A stretch of DNA of 64,000 nucleotides from Echiichthys vipera (lineage: Eukaryota; Chordata; Actinopteri; Perciformes; Trachinidae), in NCBI GenBank assembly GCA_963691815.1, contig OY829655.1, positions 31,751,167-31,815,166 of the forward strand, written 5' to 3'. Numbering within the stretch: position 1 is the stretch's first letter; the number at the start of each line of letters is the position of its first letter. Positions 35,882 to 49,600 of this stretch are shown here, piece after piece. The notes beneath the pieces were generated by a model that saw only the letters and a program-made list of their open reading frames with translations, made no database searches and was not told where the DNA came from. The position numbers were made by a program, and so were the translations under genes.

Positions 35882-38800
35882 ATGAAGATTGCGGTCGAAG
35901 GCTGTTGTCACGGGGAGCTGGACAAGATCTACGAGACGATCGGCTACCTGGAGAAGAAGGAAGGGATCAAAGTGGACCTGCTGCTTTGCTGTGGGGACTT
36001 CCAAGCAGTGAGAAATGAAGGAGACATGAAGTGCATGGCCGTTCCTGCCAAGTACAGGACGATGCAGACTTTTTACAAGTCAGTTCTTTGTAGGGCGGGG
36101 GGTCAGCGTTGGTGCAGCACATGGGTGAGAGTATTTCAAACTTTAATATTACTGTCTTTGCTGCAGATACTACTCTGGAGAGAGGAAGGCTCCGGTCCTC
36201 ACCATCTTCATCGGAGGAAACCACGAGGCCTCCAACCACCTGCAGGAGCTCCCTTACGGAGGCTGGGTGGCTCCCAACATTTATTATCTGGGTACGACCA
36301 GCGGACTTATGTGATTATTCTGTCTCTCTGTGAACTCCCCGACCTGACTGGACCATGTTTCTGCAGGTTATGCTGGTGTCATTCGCTACAAGGGGATTCG
36401 CATTGGTGGCTTATCTGGGATCTTCAAATCACATGATTACAGAAAGGGTGAGGTTTGATTTGACTGTCTGAATGTTTGAGTTTATGTCAAAAATGACATT
36501 TGAAAAAAAACCACATAGGTTCAAATATATTTGCATGTTTTTGTATTTCATCCAGAGGAGGAATAACCTGTATGTCTGTATATTATATTTTTACTTAAAC
36601 ATGTCTTTTAAAAGTTCTTCATACCGACACATAACAAAAGAAGCATCATCTGTTAAGCCCTAAACCTTTATTTACAGACTGTAGAGCTCTTTCTCTCACG
36701 CGTGCAGGAGGCCAGACATGACGCAGGTTTGGGGTCGGGTACTTTTAATGGTATCAATTAAAATTACATTGGTCCCACCGAGCTACGTAATTTGGTCGAT
36801 AACCTTAAAAGTACAGAGTTCAGTACCCTAACGAGCATGTAGGTGCAAGCTTCTCTGTCCTCTCCTCTGCGTGTTTGACAGAGTGGCGCCCAGCTCCGAT
36901 TCACTGTAACACACGAGGACGTGGAGACACACACTCGCTTGTTCAGGTTACAGTGAGTCAGTGTGATGACGAGCGGAAAGGGTGGTTGCACTTTTCAAAA
37001 CTTCACACAGACAACGCTCGCTGCAATATCTTATAATATAATATAATGGCGAGCCAAAGCGGTCGTGGTGCCGTTTAAGTAATGCTCCCACTACCTGTCG
37101 AATGAGAACTCGAGTACTCTAAGAAAAAAACAAAACGTCTGGTTCCTTTGACCAGTGTGAGCTCAACCTTACTGTGCCTAGCTGCGGCACGCTTGCCGTC
37201 CACGGCCCGTTTGGGAGAGGTGGGCTTTAGTAAAGCATGTCTGCACGTGTACGAGCATGAGCGTGCACACGTGTACGAGCACGAGGCCTACGGCAGCTCT
37301 GAGGTCATTTCCTGTGCGCCTGTTGGGACGTAGAAAAAAGAAGGAGGGACCATGCGCGGACATTTCAAACAATGGCGGCGAAAGGTTCACATTGGTGTGA
37401 TGCGGAGGTGGAGTGTTTACTGCAGATTTGGTCCATGAAAAGATTCAAAAACAGTCGACAAGACGCACAAAAACTCAGAGGTCTACGGAAAGATCTGGAA
37501 ACAAAGCCACGCATCGCCATGACGTCATCAATGCGTGTGACGTGTTACGGCGTGATGACGTATAGGCAGCAAGAAGCATTCTCCGAGGCCCAGGTAGTGT
37601 GAGTACAAACGGGCCTGGAGGGGGGGACAAGGACCCTAAAGCACGGGGCACGGGACGCACGCACAGTGGGAGGGCGCCCTAAAGTACAGAGAAAAGGTAC
37701 CGAACCCTAATGTTTCCGAGATGTGTGCTCTTCCAGGTCATCATGAATTCCCTCCGTACAATCCTGATACACTTCGAAGTGTTTACCACATCCGGAATAT
37801 TGAGGTGTTCAAATTGAAACAGGTAAATATCAGATTCATCTGCACACATTTGAGAGGATTGTCCTTTTATTTCCCTAAACATGAACACAGACTCATAAAT
37901 GCTTTACTTCACTAAGATCCAGATGCCCGTAGACATCTTCATGAGCCACGACTGGCCCCGTGGGATCTACCGCCACGGCAGCACGGGGGAGCTGCTGCGA
38001 AAGAAGAAGTTCCTGCGTCAGGAAGTGGAGTCCAACACTCTGGGGAGCCCCGCCGCGGAGGAGCTCCTGGCTCACCTCCAACCCAGCTACTGGTTCTCTG
38101 CACATCTGCATGTGAAGTTTGCTGCCGTCATGCAGCACGTGGTGAGAGGGACGGTCTTTTGCAGCTGATAGTATCAGTCTTAAGGCAGTGACTCCTTATG
38201 CAGAGCTTTAATACAGCAGCAAATATATTTTCTATGTAAAGAGAGCGAGGGAATGAAGTCTCTCTCTTTGTCGCTGTCTGTTGTGAAAGACGTCCGGCTG
38301 CATGTGAAAAAACGTTATTTCACGAGAGTGAGAGCCGTGTGGAGGCAATCACAGCTTTCTTTCCCCCAGAATTTCGAAACAGCACCTTTAACTCAACTCA
38401 AAGTGTATTTATATATATGTTTATATTGCACATTTAAAAAACAACCTAGTTGCTCAAAGTGCTGCACAACAAACAGAGTCGAGTGCTAGCATTATAGATA
38501 AAACAGCATAAATCATCAACATTAATAATAAGATAGGGAAATAAGAACAATTCCTAAGATACGGTAAAACAAATCAAAGCTGTAACAGGTCAGGGGGAGT
38601 CCAGTGAGACGAGGTGGGTCTTTAAACGCTCCAGAGTTTCAGCTGCTCTGATTTGGACGAGTAAAGCGTACAGAACTTAAAAAATGCTCTTTAGGTCGGA
38701 TCTGGGGCGAACCAGCAGGAACTGGCTGCTTGACCTCAAAGCTGCAGCTGGAGTGTGACGGATAAAATAAGGAGGGGCTAGACTATTTAGACTTTTAAAA

Positions 38801-41387
38801 AACAAACAATACGGTTTTAAAGTTAACCCTAAACTGGACGTGGAGCCAGTGAAGATGGGTGAGAATAAGGGAGATGTGATCACAGCGTTTTTTCCCTGTC
38901 AACAGTCGAGCTGCTCGTTTCGACACACGCTGCAAAGACTGCTGCTCTAGTCCAACATAAAGAGAATAACAGTAACCAAGAGGACAGGTGATAAATGCAT
39001 GGATCGCCCTCTGAAAGTCAGGTAGAGGGAGAGAGGGCTTCAGCTCACTCAGTAGTCTGAACTGGAAAAAGCTCAATTTGATGACTGAACTTATCTGTTA
39101 AGTTTAAAAGCAGAATCAAAGATCACTCCCAGGCTCCTCGCAGTACGGCGACAGCAGGAGGCTAGTGGACCAATCACACTGTTACAACCATCATAAAGGT
39201 TGGTATTTCCAGAAAGAATGAAACCAAATCGAAACCTTCAAGGCGGAGATGCACCACATCGTCGGCCGACTGCTGACTCGGTTTCTGCGGTGTGTCCCGC
39301 ATTGTTGTTACTAGTCGACCCTTCAATTCAATTCAATTCAATTTTATTTATAGTGCCAAACATAACAAAAGTTATCTCAGGACACTTTACAAACTAGGTA
39401 ACTCACTCTATGATAAACATAGACCCAACAATTCCCCCGTAGAGTACGAGAGATCCCTCGCTTGCTGTTCTTCAGCTTATTCAGCGCGTTGAAACGCCAG
39501 CGGAGCCCGTTGGTGAGAGGAACCACTCTGATTGGCCGTTCAGTCAGTGCACACGAAGAGAAACAGGAAGTGAGGAAAGTAAAGAGAGAGGTCAGATCAT
39601 TTATTTTTTATGCACTGGGCTAAAAAAGGTGGCCAAACACCTTCTAATAATGTGTTTTAATGTTGTAACTGGGGTCTTGAACCTTCCCCTCCATCGTCTG
39701 GTGTCTGGACGAGTACAGAGTGCTGCCGCCTGCAGGTGTGGAGAGTCATTTCCCCTGATGCAGGCACAGAACAGACGTACCAGTCAGCCGTCGGCTGTAG
39801 TTTTTGTCGTGTGTTTGAGATTAACTTATTGGGCGAGACGCAGGCGAAGCAACAGTCAGATGAAGTGATGTTGGTGTGTCCCTGCCTGTATCTGCTGATA
39901 CGTTTGAATCATTCTTGGTACCGATCTGTTTTACACCAACTGAGTGAATCCTCTTGTCTTTAGCCCAAAGCTAATTCTGCCCCACGTGTGACCAAGTTCC
40001 TGTCCCTGGATAAATGTCTGCCCTACAGGGAGTTCTTACAGGTGAGTGACAGAGAGTTTGGTTGGTAAATAAACAAAGTTCAATGCGTCTACTTTGAGGC
40101 GTCCATGTGAGCAATGACGCCAACGCTTGTTTGCAGATCGTGGATGTTCCAGAGAGGCCGGGTTCATCCGAGGGTCTGGAGTACGACCCAGAGTGGCTCG
40201 CTATTCTGAAGGCCACCAACAATCTGCAGAGGACCACCCCCCACCCCTGGAACCCCCCAGAGAACAACGGCCTGCATGAACGGTACACAGTTATTTAGAC
40301 TCTCAATGACAGGAAGTGTGAAAGTGTTAAAGTGCAAGTCCGGCGTAAAATCACCCCAGGGTCTTTTGTGGCTAACAGTGATTAGCTCGGGGCAGCACGG
40401 TGAAGGCATTCAAAGGTCTTTTTTAACCACTAATGCTGCTGAAAATAACAGCAAACCTCTGCAGCAGCATGTGAAGAGTCCCTACACACAAAACAAAGCG
40501 TCATCAGCGTAGTTAGTGAAGTGAGTTTATTTAAAGAGTGTTTTAAAGACTTACCTACTGGCCCCTGTACCAGCTCCTCTCATACTAAAGTCTGTTCCAC
40601 TCAGCTGTTCTCTCGTCTTTGCCCCATCAGGTGGGACTTCAGACCTTCAGAGGCAGCCATGATGCAGGTGGTGGAGGACCTCAGCGGTGACCTCGCCATC
40701 CCCGACAACTTTAGCCAGACTGTGCCGGCGTACGACCCCAACAGGCCTCAGTACAACGCCACCCCCAGCTGCAGCACCAACCCTCAGACGACGGAGCTCT
40801 GCGCCACGCTGGGCCTCACGGACCTCTACGCCCGCTCTGGATCGGGGCGGATCCAGGGCAGCACCGGAGGGGAGGAGGACGACGACGAGGACGGACAAAG
40901 CGTGGGAAGCGCGGACGAACCCAGCGAGTACCCGACCGACACTTCGGGAATGTCGGGCTCATTTAATCCTGACGAGATCACGATAGAGGATGAGTGGGAG
41001 GAAGAGGAGGAGGAGGAGGAGGGCGACTCGACAGCAGCAGTGAAGGCGGATAAGCTCTCTGATAAAGGGGAAGTCCGCACTCCCAGCCGCATGGTTCTGC
41101 CAGCGCCCAAAGCATCTGATGCCTCGCCCACTTTTATGTCCCCCCGGATGAACCTGCCGCCTCCAGCCCACTCCACCCCGGTGGTGGCTCGCACACACCC
41201 CACAGAAGAGAGCGGAGAGAGCGAGGAACGCTGCGAGGAGGGAGAGGAAGATGCCTCGGCCGTACGCGTCCTAAAACGCACCAGCGACGAGGCCGAAGCT
41301 CCCGGCAGTAAAGGCACGACTCCCAGAATCAAACGCAGGAACCAGGTCATCTACACGGCAGTGGAGGATGAGGAGGGTGAGGATTAG
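35882..41387 (+). CDS. dbr1: RNA lariat debranching enzyme, complete
   Basis: Eight coding exons: 35882-36078, 36167-36291, 36367-36447, 37737-37822, 37917-38141, 39964-40041, 40137-40282 and 40631-41387; 564 aa with consistent phases. The start [19 protein letters not shown] is chosen over an in-frame ATG three codons upstream because it aligns with the family N-terminus. Metallophosphoesterase residues are visible: C8 and H10 (CCHG), D39 (CCGDFQ), N84 and H85 (GGNHE), SHDWP and [10 protein letters not shown]8 instead of Asp is the normal state for DBR1. The enzyme cleaves the 2'-5' branch of intron lariats in the nucleus. The C-terminal half is acidic and disordered and ends in a basic IKRRNQVIY segment, as in other vertebrates. 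Intron 3 holds a Harbinger-like element, intron 5 a LINE remnant, and intron 7 a fold-back element arm. Confidence 0.97.
37135..37679 (+). mobile_element. PIF/Harbinger-like element copy D (5' truncated), dbr1 intron 3
   Basis: Keeps the right end GCACAGTGGGAGGGCGCCC followed by TAA, and the intact 76-codon ORF at 37372-37602. The left terminal repeat is missing. It ends 57 bp before dbr1 exon 37737. Confidence 0.88.
38600..39080 (-). mobile_element. L2-like LINE reverse-transcriptase remnant in dbr1 intron 5
   Basis: The minus strand gives [52 protein letters not shown] and [11 protein letters not shown]. These are motifs at the RT C-terminus of L2/CR1-type fish LINEs, split over two frames. 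Confidence 0.85.
39315..39465. mobile_element. Interspersed repeat fragment with ATTCA tract
   Basis: Begins TTCAATTCAATTCAATTTTA and contains ACAAAAGTTATCTCAGGACA and GACCCAACAATTCCCCC, a form common in fish genomes. Its class cannot be settled here. Confidence 0.6.
40370..40605. mobile_element. Fold-back element, partial copy, dbr1 intron 7
   Basis: Left arm plus spacer of the element at 26925-27330; the right arm is missing. The remnant ends about 25-30 nt before the acceptor of the last dbr1 exon. Confidence 0.8.
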
Positions 41388-42179
41388 AGGTCAGGGAGAG
41401 GTCGGGCCGAAGGTGAGGACTCTTTCCACCCGTCTGTCCCAGCTTTAGTTCCCTTCATCTGTAAAACTTTCTGTATTTACTGTTTTTATACAGCTGCGAG
41501 GTTCGACTCCAGACTCTACGCGAGGCTCAGCTCCTCACACGTTGTCTCTTTTGTTCAAATATGATTTTTATATATTTTAATCCAACATCGGACATTTTAA
41601 GAAACAGATTTTTTTGTGTTGATTTTTTTTGAACATGTAAATTCAAGACAACGTTTATGAATAATTAAAAATCCCCTTTTTGTTTTTAAATCATTGTTCA
41701 GCTACTTTTGCAAACTCTCACAGGAAACTGATAAAATGTGTTTAATGTTTCAATAACTGGAGACAGGAGCAGCGACGGGCGCCGACGCCTGGAGTTAAAT
41801 TATTAAAGATCGAAGAAGTGAGAGATTTTAGGAGTGATGAGCACGAGACGTTAGTTCAAGACCGAGGGATCGCATCAGTAAATCGAGGGCCAATCAAGTC
41901 CTTGTTTTTCCAAATCTGTTTTTAGACTTGAATGCATCTTCCTGCAAGAATAATGATGCACAGCAACGCTGCGTACCCAACACCTGAACGCTCACAGCTG
42001 TGAAAGTAAATCTGTGTCGTCGGATTTTGAATTTAAAAAGCTTTTGAATTTCTAGAACTAAATATTTATGTTCAGGACCCAAAGAACCAGGTCCAGGTCA
42101 GGACCCAAAGAACCAGGTCCAGGTCCAAGCGTGTGAAATGTGTTTCCTCAGGAGGGGGTCTGGAGTCTCCCTTAGAGAG

Positions 42180-42512
42180 AGGGGGAGAAGTTCAGCATCC
42201 GTGAGGAACTCGGAGTAGAGCCGCTGCTCCTTTGTGTTGAAAGGAGCCAGTTGAGGTGGTTCAGGATCATCTGGTAAGGATGAACCCTGGGCGCCTCCCT
42301 AGGGAGGTGTTCCAGGCACGTCCAGCTGGGAGGAGGCCTCGGGGAAGACCCAGGACCAGGTGGAGAGATTAGATCTCCACACTGGCCTGGGAACGCCTCA
42401 GGATCCCCCAGTTAGAGCTGGTTAATGTGGCCCGGGAAAGGGAAGTTTGGGGTCCCCTGCTGGAGCTGCTGCCCCCGAGACCTGATCCAGGATCAGAGGC
42501 TGAAGATTAGAT
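42180..42512 (+). mobile_element. LINE 3'-end fragment (copy 3 of 3)
   Basis: Same sequence as at 21740-22076, starting GAGAAGTTCAGCATCCGTGA. It lies in the 3' flank of dbr1. Confidence 0.75.
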
Positions 42513-42519
42513 GATATTT

Positions 42520-43480
42520 ATTTAGTAATTAGCACAGTTTGAGACCCAGTGGTTTAATGTAAATGAGTCGTTTGTGTCCCGGGGCGTCAGTTTGAAATGC
42601 AAATGGCGTTTAAAGTCACAACCTCGAAGTTCTGTTTGGATCTTTGGGCGGAAAGTTTTTGGATCTCACCTCCCAGAGATCCAAACGTCATCACGTGTGT
42701 TTCCTTTCCATTGGATCGTCTGTAATCATCAATCAGCTCTTACCTTTGCTTAACTCGCAGAGCGCCGCTTCACACGCGGGTTATCCGCATGCACGTCTCT
42801 GGAGATTGAACATCAAACCTCGTGGACGCCAGCGTTTGTTTAAATCAGACAGATTTTGAGCACATTGATGTAATTAGAGTCCTTTTTATTCATTCCAGGT
42901 TCACGTGTGCTCTGCTAAAACCAACAAACACTCAGTAAAATCAAGACAATAATATTTAACATACAGTGTTTTCAACAAGATGCCTTTACATCCAAACAAA
43001 GAGCCGATACAGTGGAGCCGGGCGACGGCGACGGCGCCGAGCGTCGGTTTGAAGAACGAGCTGATGTCGGGGAAATGGTTTTCCTGCACTTTGCCTACGA
43101 AGCACACAAACGGGGTTCACAGAGAAAGAAAAGTGGGAATAGGCACTTCTGTTTTTTTGTTTTTTTATCATCATTTAACTTCATTATTTTCTCTTCGCAC
43201 CGCAACCGAGCACGCCACTCTGGTTCAGCGGCGTCATATTAAGATAAATTAACACGTCAAAACCATTTCATGTTCAGCTTCAGCCTCAGGACACGAGGGA
43301 CAGACGAGGGGACGCGTTACAACACAACAGGGGCACGTTTCATCATCCTCCTGCCGTTCTCTCCTTCCACAGTTTCGCTTTTATCCGTTATTAAAAGTGG
43401 GCGGGGCCAGAGATGGACGACCACAGAGACTTCGTCCAGAGCGTGTTACATTTAAAACCTTTTTAGATCCTTTCCAGAAG
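42520..43480. other. dbr1/rab5 convergent intergenic or 3' UTR
   Basis: No gene is recognised. A minus-strand AATAAA (TTTATT near 42884) could end a very long rab5 3' UTR, but this is not decided. Confidence 0.3.
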
Positions 43481-43489
43481 TTTTAAAGT

Positions 43490-43560
43490 GTAATTCCAGC
43501 ACGGTGAAGGCATTCGAAGGTCTTTTTTAACCACTAATACGGCTCAAAATGACTCATTTG
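43490..43560. mobile_element. Fold-back element fragment
   Basis: Shares AGCACGGTGAAGGCATTCGA and TTTTTTAACCACTAATACGG with the other copies. An internal deletion joins the outer end to the arm. Confidence 0.6.
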
Positions 43561-43937
43561 ATGTATGAACAGTGATGAAAAGCAGAGGAGAAACGGGGCG
43601 TAGTGACGGGCGAGAACCGACCAACAAATCTTTGTTAGAACGACTCCGATCCACGACGTTTTCACGGTCTCTGAATATATAAATATACGTTATTCCCACT
43701 TTATTATACGTTTGTTTTGTTGAGCAAACACTTTGTTATTGAAGCTTAAAAGTACTTTTTCGTAATGAACGTCTGTGTAAAAATTCTCCCTGTTTGAAGA
43801 AACTAGTGATAATTGAATACTGTGGAAAAGCAAATGTAAAATGTGTCACTGTGTTTTCGTCTCAGTGTTCTCTGAACCCTACGTCTCGCACGCTGGCGTT
43901 CATCGTAGGGAAACGCTGCGTGCAGTCACTCCAAACT

Positions 43938-44300
43938 GCTTTTAAACAGGGTTCCTGCACAGTTTGGAGCAATGTTTGTGTTGTTTCCAGACTATTATCT
44001 CACTTTCTAAGGTAAAATATATTAATATATACAAACCAAAACCTGTAGATGATGTGAAGCTAATCAAGCTGTCGGGTTACCATGGTTACTGTTCGGCGCG
44101 TGACTGCAATTCTCATTTATTTAATTATTTTCGAGCCGATCTGTTGTCGATGCTAGTTTTCCGAGGGCTGGATTCATGAAGAACAATAGAAAAGACGTTG
44201 ATAACGGAAACTAAGTGGAAAATAAAGATGCAAACTAACTTGGGGGAGGCTGCGATTTTAAGCCGTGTGCGGCGGCGAAGGCCCCGTCGTCTCGTCAAAG
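43938..44300. repeat. Duplicated segment, copy 1
   Basis: Aligns nearly base for base with 46912-47292 (for example AACAGGGTTCCTGCACAGTT and AAGACGTTGATAACGGAAAC). The copies flank the last rab5 exon. Confidence 0.85.
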
Positions 44301-44309
44301 GGTCTAGAT

Positions 44310-44714
44310 CAGGGGTGTCAAAGTCAAATACATCAGAGGGCCAAGAAAACCAATTTGCTACAAGCCGAGGGCCGGACTGGTTCAATGTTTATTAAAACAC
44401 ATTAAACTGATTACATATAACCTGTTGAACCAAGACCTGACACAGTGAACCGTATTTTATTTAACAATTAAATTAATAATCCAATATTTTTGTACGGCTC
44501 TGTCAGTGATTGGGCTGAAAGTTGACATCTGCCCTGAATGCTGATGAATAATGAAGCCGAGGCGGCCCACTTGCACTACCGTTGCATTGTGGGTAATGTA
44601 GTTTGGCTGTGGCGTGCGGGTCGGTTCTAATACTAATCAAATATCATCCCGGGGGCCAAGATCATTCAATTGCGGGCCGGATCTGGCCCGCGGGCCTTGA
44701 CTTTGACACCCATG
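44310..44714. mobile_element. hAT MITE with 8-bp target duplication
   Basis: Starts CAGGGGTGTCAAAGTCAAAT and ends CTTGACTTTGACACCCATG. The flanks are GTCTAGAT (44302-44309) and GTCTAGAG (44715-44722). Contains GGCCGGATCTGGCCCGCGGG near the right end. Confidence 0.92.
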
Positions 44715-45339
44715 GTCTAGAGTCTCTGAGCGTCTTTTCCCCGAGTCGGCACGATCAGTTATTAAGTTATTAATTTCACTCTTTTTGCATTTAGCTTGAT
44801 TAAAATGCCAACAGGAACTCTGAGCTGATTGACGGTTGCTTTGGTTCTTCATTGCCTCTCTTCCTCGTGGCTCTCGCCCTCCACAGCCCCAGGTCTCCCG
44901 CTGTGTCGGGTCGGACTCACGGCTACACGGAGATGCAATGATCGGCTTATCTGGACTGTTTCTCGGTCAGAAAGCACTAGCGGGGTTGAACGTGTCTCGG
45001 TTTGGAGTTGGTTCACATGTATGAGCGACAACACGTCCGTAAAAATGTCTTTAATCACTTTGCGACGTAACGGTGCACAGTCAGAATTTAACATACGTGT
45101 TAAAAGACCTTTTATTTTAGGGATCGACCAATTTTCAAGTTTCAAAACTTCAAATCAACCGTCCTCTCAAACCCGGGACGTGTGACTGAACGAGACGTGA
45201 TTCGGTCCAGACAGCCGGGCAGATACGAGCCAATCATGGAAGAGCTGATATTTCGGTCTATCCACCGCAGCCAACGCGTTTACGGGGCCAAGACTTCCTC
45301 TCGTGGTCATTGTTTGCGTCTGACAAAAGTCAGAAATCC

Positions 45340-45690
45340 AGGAGAGATGCTAACAGTCGGACGTGGCTAACAGTGGTTAGCTCGGGGCAGCACGTCGAAG
45401 GCATTCAAAGGTCTTTTTTAACCACTAATGCTGCTGAAAATAACAGCAAACCCCTGCAGCAGCATGAGAAGAGTCCCTACACACAACAAAGCACCAATGG
45501 GCTCCTTCCACTGTAATGGACTTTACTATGAGAGGAGCTGGTACAGGGGCCAGTAGGTAAGTCTTTAAAACACTCTTTAATAAACTCTGGCTTCACTAAC
45601 TACGCTGTTGCTGCTTTGTTTTAACCGTCTCCGCGGCTTCTTTCAGGTGTGTAAGTGCAGAAAAAGACCACAGGATGATTTTGCGGCGGA
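45340..45690. mobile_element. Fold-back element copy with inverted interior
   Basis: The left arm is in the same orientation as at 26925, but the spacer follows in reverse complement (CCAATGGGCTCCTTCCACTG, then AGGAGCTGGTACAGGGGCCA). It ends near GCAGAAAAAGACCACAGGAT. Confidence 0.8.
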
Positions 45691-46682
45691 ATTACACTTT
45701 AAATGGTCGTCGGACAAAAGCCGACGGGTTCCTGTATCTGTGCCTGCGTGCGAACAGAGCGTGCTCAGGCGTGATCGAGTAACACCACTTGACTTTGTCT
45801 CTCATGAAATTTAATTCAGAAGCATTTGACTTTCTGTTGAGCTGTAATTTGAGAACGTTTGTGACCACGTCTCTGATTGGTTGTCGATCGAACCTGAAGC
45901 ATTTCGCTCTGCGACGTTGAAGCGAGCGGGTCGGTTCACGGTCGCGCCCGTCCCAAGAAGGAGCCTCAGAGACGCTGAAGCAGTGAACGAAATCAACAAT
46001 AAATACGTACAAATGGACTCGTGTTCTGCGAGCTGCGGCGTGGGTGTGCGTTTGGACAGAGACGCCGGGGGCAGGGGTCATTCCAGGGGTTCGGCACGTG
46101 GCGTTATTCACAGCAGGGTCTGGTTGATGCCGCGCTACAAGGAGGCGAAGCAAGCTCTGACAAAGAAGAGGAAGAAAGCAGTCACAACCTCACGATCGCC
46201 TCACTTCGTGTTTCATGTCTTGGCCTTTTTTTTTAAACCTTTTTTTTATCCTTCGCTCTCTCGGCCGGCGTGCTGCTCGTTTGTGCATTTTTAACGCGAT
46301 CAGGGCTGCGACTGAAAGGATGCAGGACACAAGGACGAGCAAAGGAAATTCACAATTAGTGCTAAATACTACGACGGGTCTGCCACTGTCTTCCACACTC
46401 GTCACACGTTCCTCCCCTCGGACGAAGAGACGCAGACGTGAAACACTCTTTTCGTCTTCCTCCTCCGTCTCCGTGCGTTCTCCCGTTCCTCTTCTTCTCC
46501 TTCTTTTGAATTTCTGTCTGCTGTGACAGGAGGATGAGTGGAGGGTAAAGGGCGGTGAGTGGACGCCCCAGGCCCCCGCCCCCCTGTACGTTGGTGGAAG
46601 GAGACGGGATGGTTGAAGGGCTGCGGTGGCGGTGGTGGTGGTGGTGTGGATGGTGGGACACTGGCGGGGGAGTTGCGGAGGT

Positions 46683-49600
46683 CTAGTTCCCACCACAGCA
46701 GGCTCGAGTGGAGTGGGCGTCCGGGTCCTGGAGGTTGACTCCCCGGTGTCGCGCTGCATGTGTCGGGTTCTGGGTGTCTGTTTTTGGCATCTTTTTTGCT
46801 GCATTATAAAGACAAAGAGATGTTTTAGGACTTTCCTCTGGGCTCCTGCAGAACTTTACCAAGTCCTAAAAGGCATTTAATCAATTCAACTAAAGAAAAT
46901 AAGGTCGTCAATGCTTTTAAACAGGGTTCCTGCACAGTTTGGAGAAGTGTTTGTGTTGTTTCCAGACTATTATCTCACTTTCTAAGGTAAAATATAAATT
47001 AATACATACAAACCAAAACCTGTAGATGATGTGAAACTCATCAAGCTGTCGGGTTACCATGGTTACCATTCGCCGTGTTACTGCAATTCTCATTAATTTA
47101 ATTGTTTCCCAAACGTGTCGTGGAGCCGATCTGTTGTCGATGCAAGTTTTCCGAGGGCTGTCTTCATGAAGAACAATAGAAAAGACGTTGATAACGGAAA
47201 CTAGGTGGAAAATAAAGATGCAAACTAACTTGGGGGAGGCTGAGATTTTAAGCCGTGTGCAGCGGCGAAGGCCCCGTCGTCGTCTCGTCAAAGCATCAAG
47301 AGCAGGGGCCTCAAACTGACCCAGTAAAGAGTCGCTGTGGCTGCAGAACACACCTGACTGGATTTACTCAACCAACTGAGTCGCCTTCACACAGTTGATT
47401 TGTTGGATCAGGTGTGTTTTTACTTGTCTCAGTTTAAATAAAAAAGGAACATTTATGAACTTTAAAAGGGCGTCTGCAGCGACACGGAGCCGCCTGTGGA
47501 CGCAGAGAGAACGCAGCAGCCTGCATCGACTGATACAGATGCACGTAAAAAACACAAATATAGAGCGATGTGTCGGTTTATCACTAATTTATTTACATAA
47601 TAAACATCTAACCATTGATATTCATACGTTTTAATATTGACTGTGAAGTCTGGAGCTTTGAAATGGAAAATGTGAAGGAACCCTGTTTGAAATGTGCTGA
47701 ATCCATCTGCAAAAGGCTTAAATTCACCAAATGTCTCTGGCATTAAACGTAGAACCACTTAACTCATGGCTTTAATTTCTACCTGTGAGACTTTCTGACA
47801 CATTTAACCAACATTTAATCCCTCAGTAAAGGTTTGAATCTAGCTCTGGTGTCGGGTTCTCGTTGGGAGGAGAGGACGCTCACCGATGGCCAGGAAGAGC
47901 TCGTTGACGTTCATGGCTGTTTTAGCGGACGTCTCCATGAAGAGCAGGCCGGTGTCTTCAGCGTACGTCTGGGCTTCCTGTACACGACACACACACACAA
48001 CAGTGATGCAGCAGCAGCAGCAGCAGCAGCAGGAAACAAACACACACTAAACAAAAAGAGCCTGAAGCTGAAAACAGGCCGACTGCACCTCCCCCACAAA
48101 CTCAACGTGTTTGTGAACTAAACTCGTGACTCTTCTCCGGCTCCACGGTCGATTCTCAGCCCGGAGACATTCGTTCCCTCTCTGTGTGAAGAGTCAGGGC
48201 GCCCTCCCACTTTGCCTCCGTCCCGTGCCCCAGCACGTGTCACGGCTAAAGTCTGGTTCCTTTGACCAGTGTGAGTGCAACCGTACCACGTCTAGGAGCG
48301 GCACGCTTGCCGTCCACGGCCCGTTTGGGAGAGGTGGGCTTTAGTAAAGCACGTTTGCACGTGTACGAGCACGAGCGTGCGCACGTGTACGAGCACGAGG
48401 CCTACGGCGGTTCTGAGGTCATTTCCTGTGCGCCTGTTGGGACGTAGAAAAAAGAAGGAGGGACCATGCGCGGACATTTCAAACAATGGTGGTGAAAGGT
48501 TCACGTTGGTGTGATGCGGAGGTGGAGTGTTTACTGCAGATTTGGTCGATGAAAAGATTCAAAAACAGTCGACAAGACGCACAAAAACTCAGAGGTCTAC
48601 GGAAAGATCTGGAAACAAAGCCACGCATCGCCATGACGTCATCAATGCGTGTGACGTGTTACGGCGTGATGACGTATAGGCAGCAAGAAGCATTCTCCGA
48701 GGCCCAGGTAGTGTGAGTACAAACGGGCCTGGAGGGGGGGACAAGGACCCTAAAGCACGGGGCACGGGACGGAGGCACAGTGGGAGGGCGCCCTTAGGCT
48801 ACACGTCTCTCACCTCGTACTCCACTAGTCTCCTCTCTGCCAGGTCGGCCTTGTTCCCGGCCAGAGCGATAACAATGTTGGGACTGGCCTGCCTCTGCAG
48901 CTCCTTCACCCAGGCCTTGGCTCTCTCAAACGTCTCCTGCACAGACACACACAGGTCAGATAAAGCACAGACACACACTTCATATATTCATATTCATGTC
49001 AGATTGAACAGGGTTCGTACGGGAGCTTGAAGTGCTGGAAAATGCAGGAAAAAACATGTTTTCCCTCTGCCTCAGTGTCTTTCTCGTGTCTCACTGAAGA
49101 AACGGGAGCGAGTCGGGGAAACACGACCCCGGCTGCAAACTCTCCTCTTTAAAATGAGCTTTTATTGATTTCTTGTGACATTTAAGCTTCTTTTATTCTG
49201 TCTTTAATTATTTTGTCTCTGCTCGTAAAGCACTTTGTAACTGTTTTAACAGATGCTTCATATAAATAAAGTTTATTTATATTTAGTATTATTATATATT
49301 ATTATAATAGTGCGACCCTGTCAGCTGGACTGTCACTGACACCGTCCTGGAAGAGGATCTGATGGAGGGGTGGGACCCTGATGCTGCCCAGACCTCATGG
49401 AGCACTAACGGACTGGACGTGACGATACTTTACCGGCTTGGTGATGTCGAAGACAACGATGGCAGCCTGCGCGCCGCGGTAGTACATGGGAGCCAGGCTG
49501 TGGTACCGCTCCTGTCCCGCGGTGTCCCAGATCTCAAACTTCACCGTGGTGTCATCGAGACACACCGACTGAGCCAGGAACGCCGCTGCAGCAACAAAAC

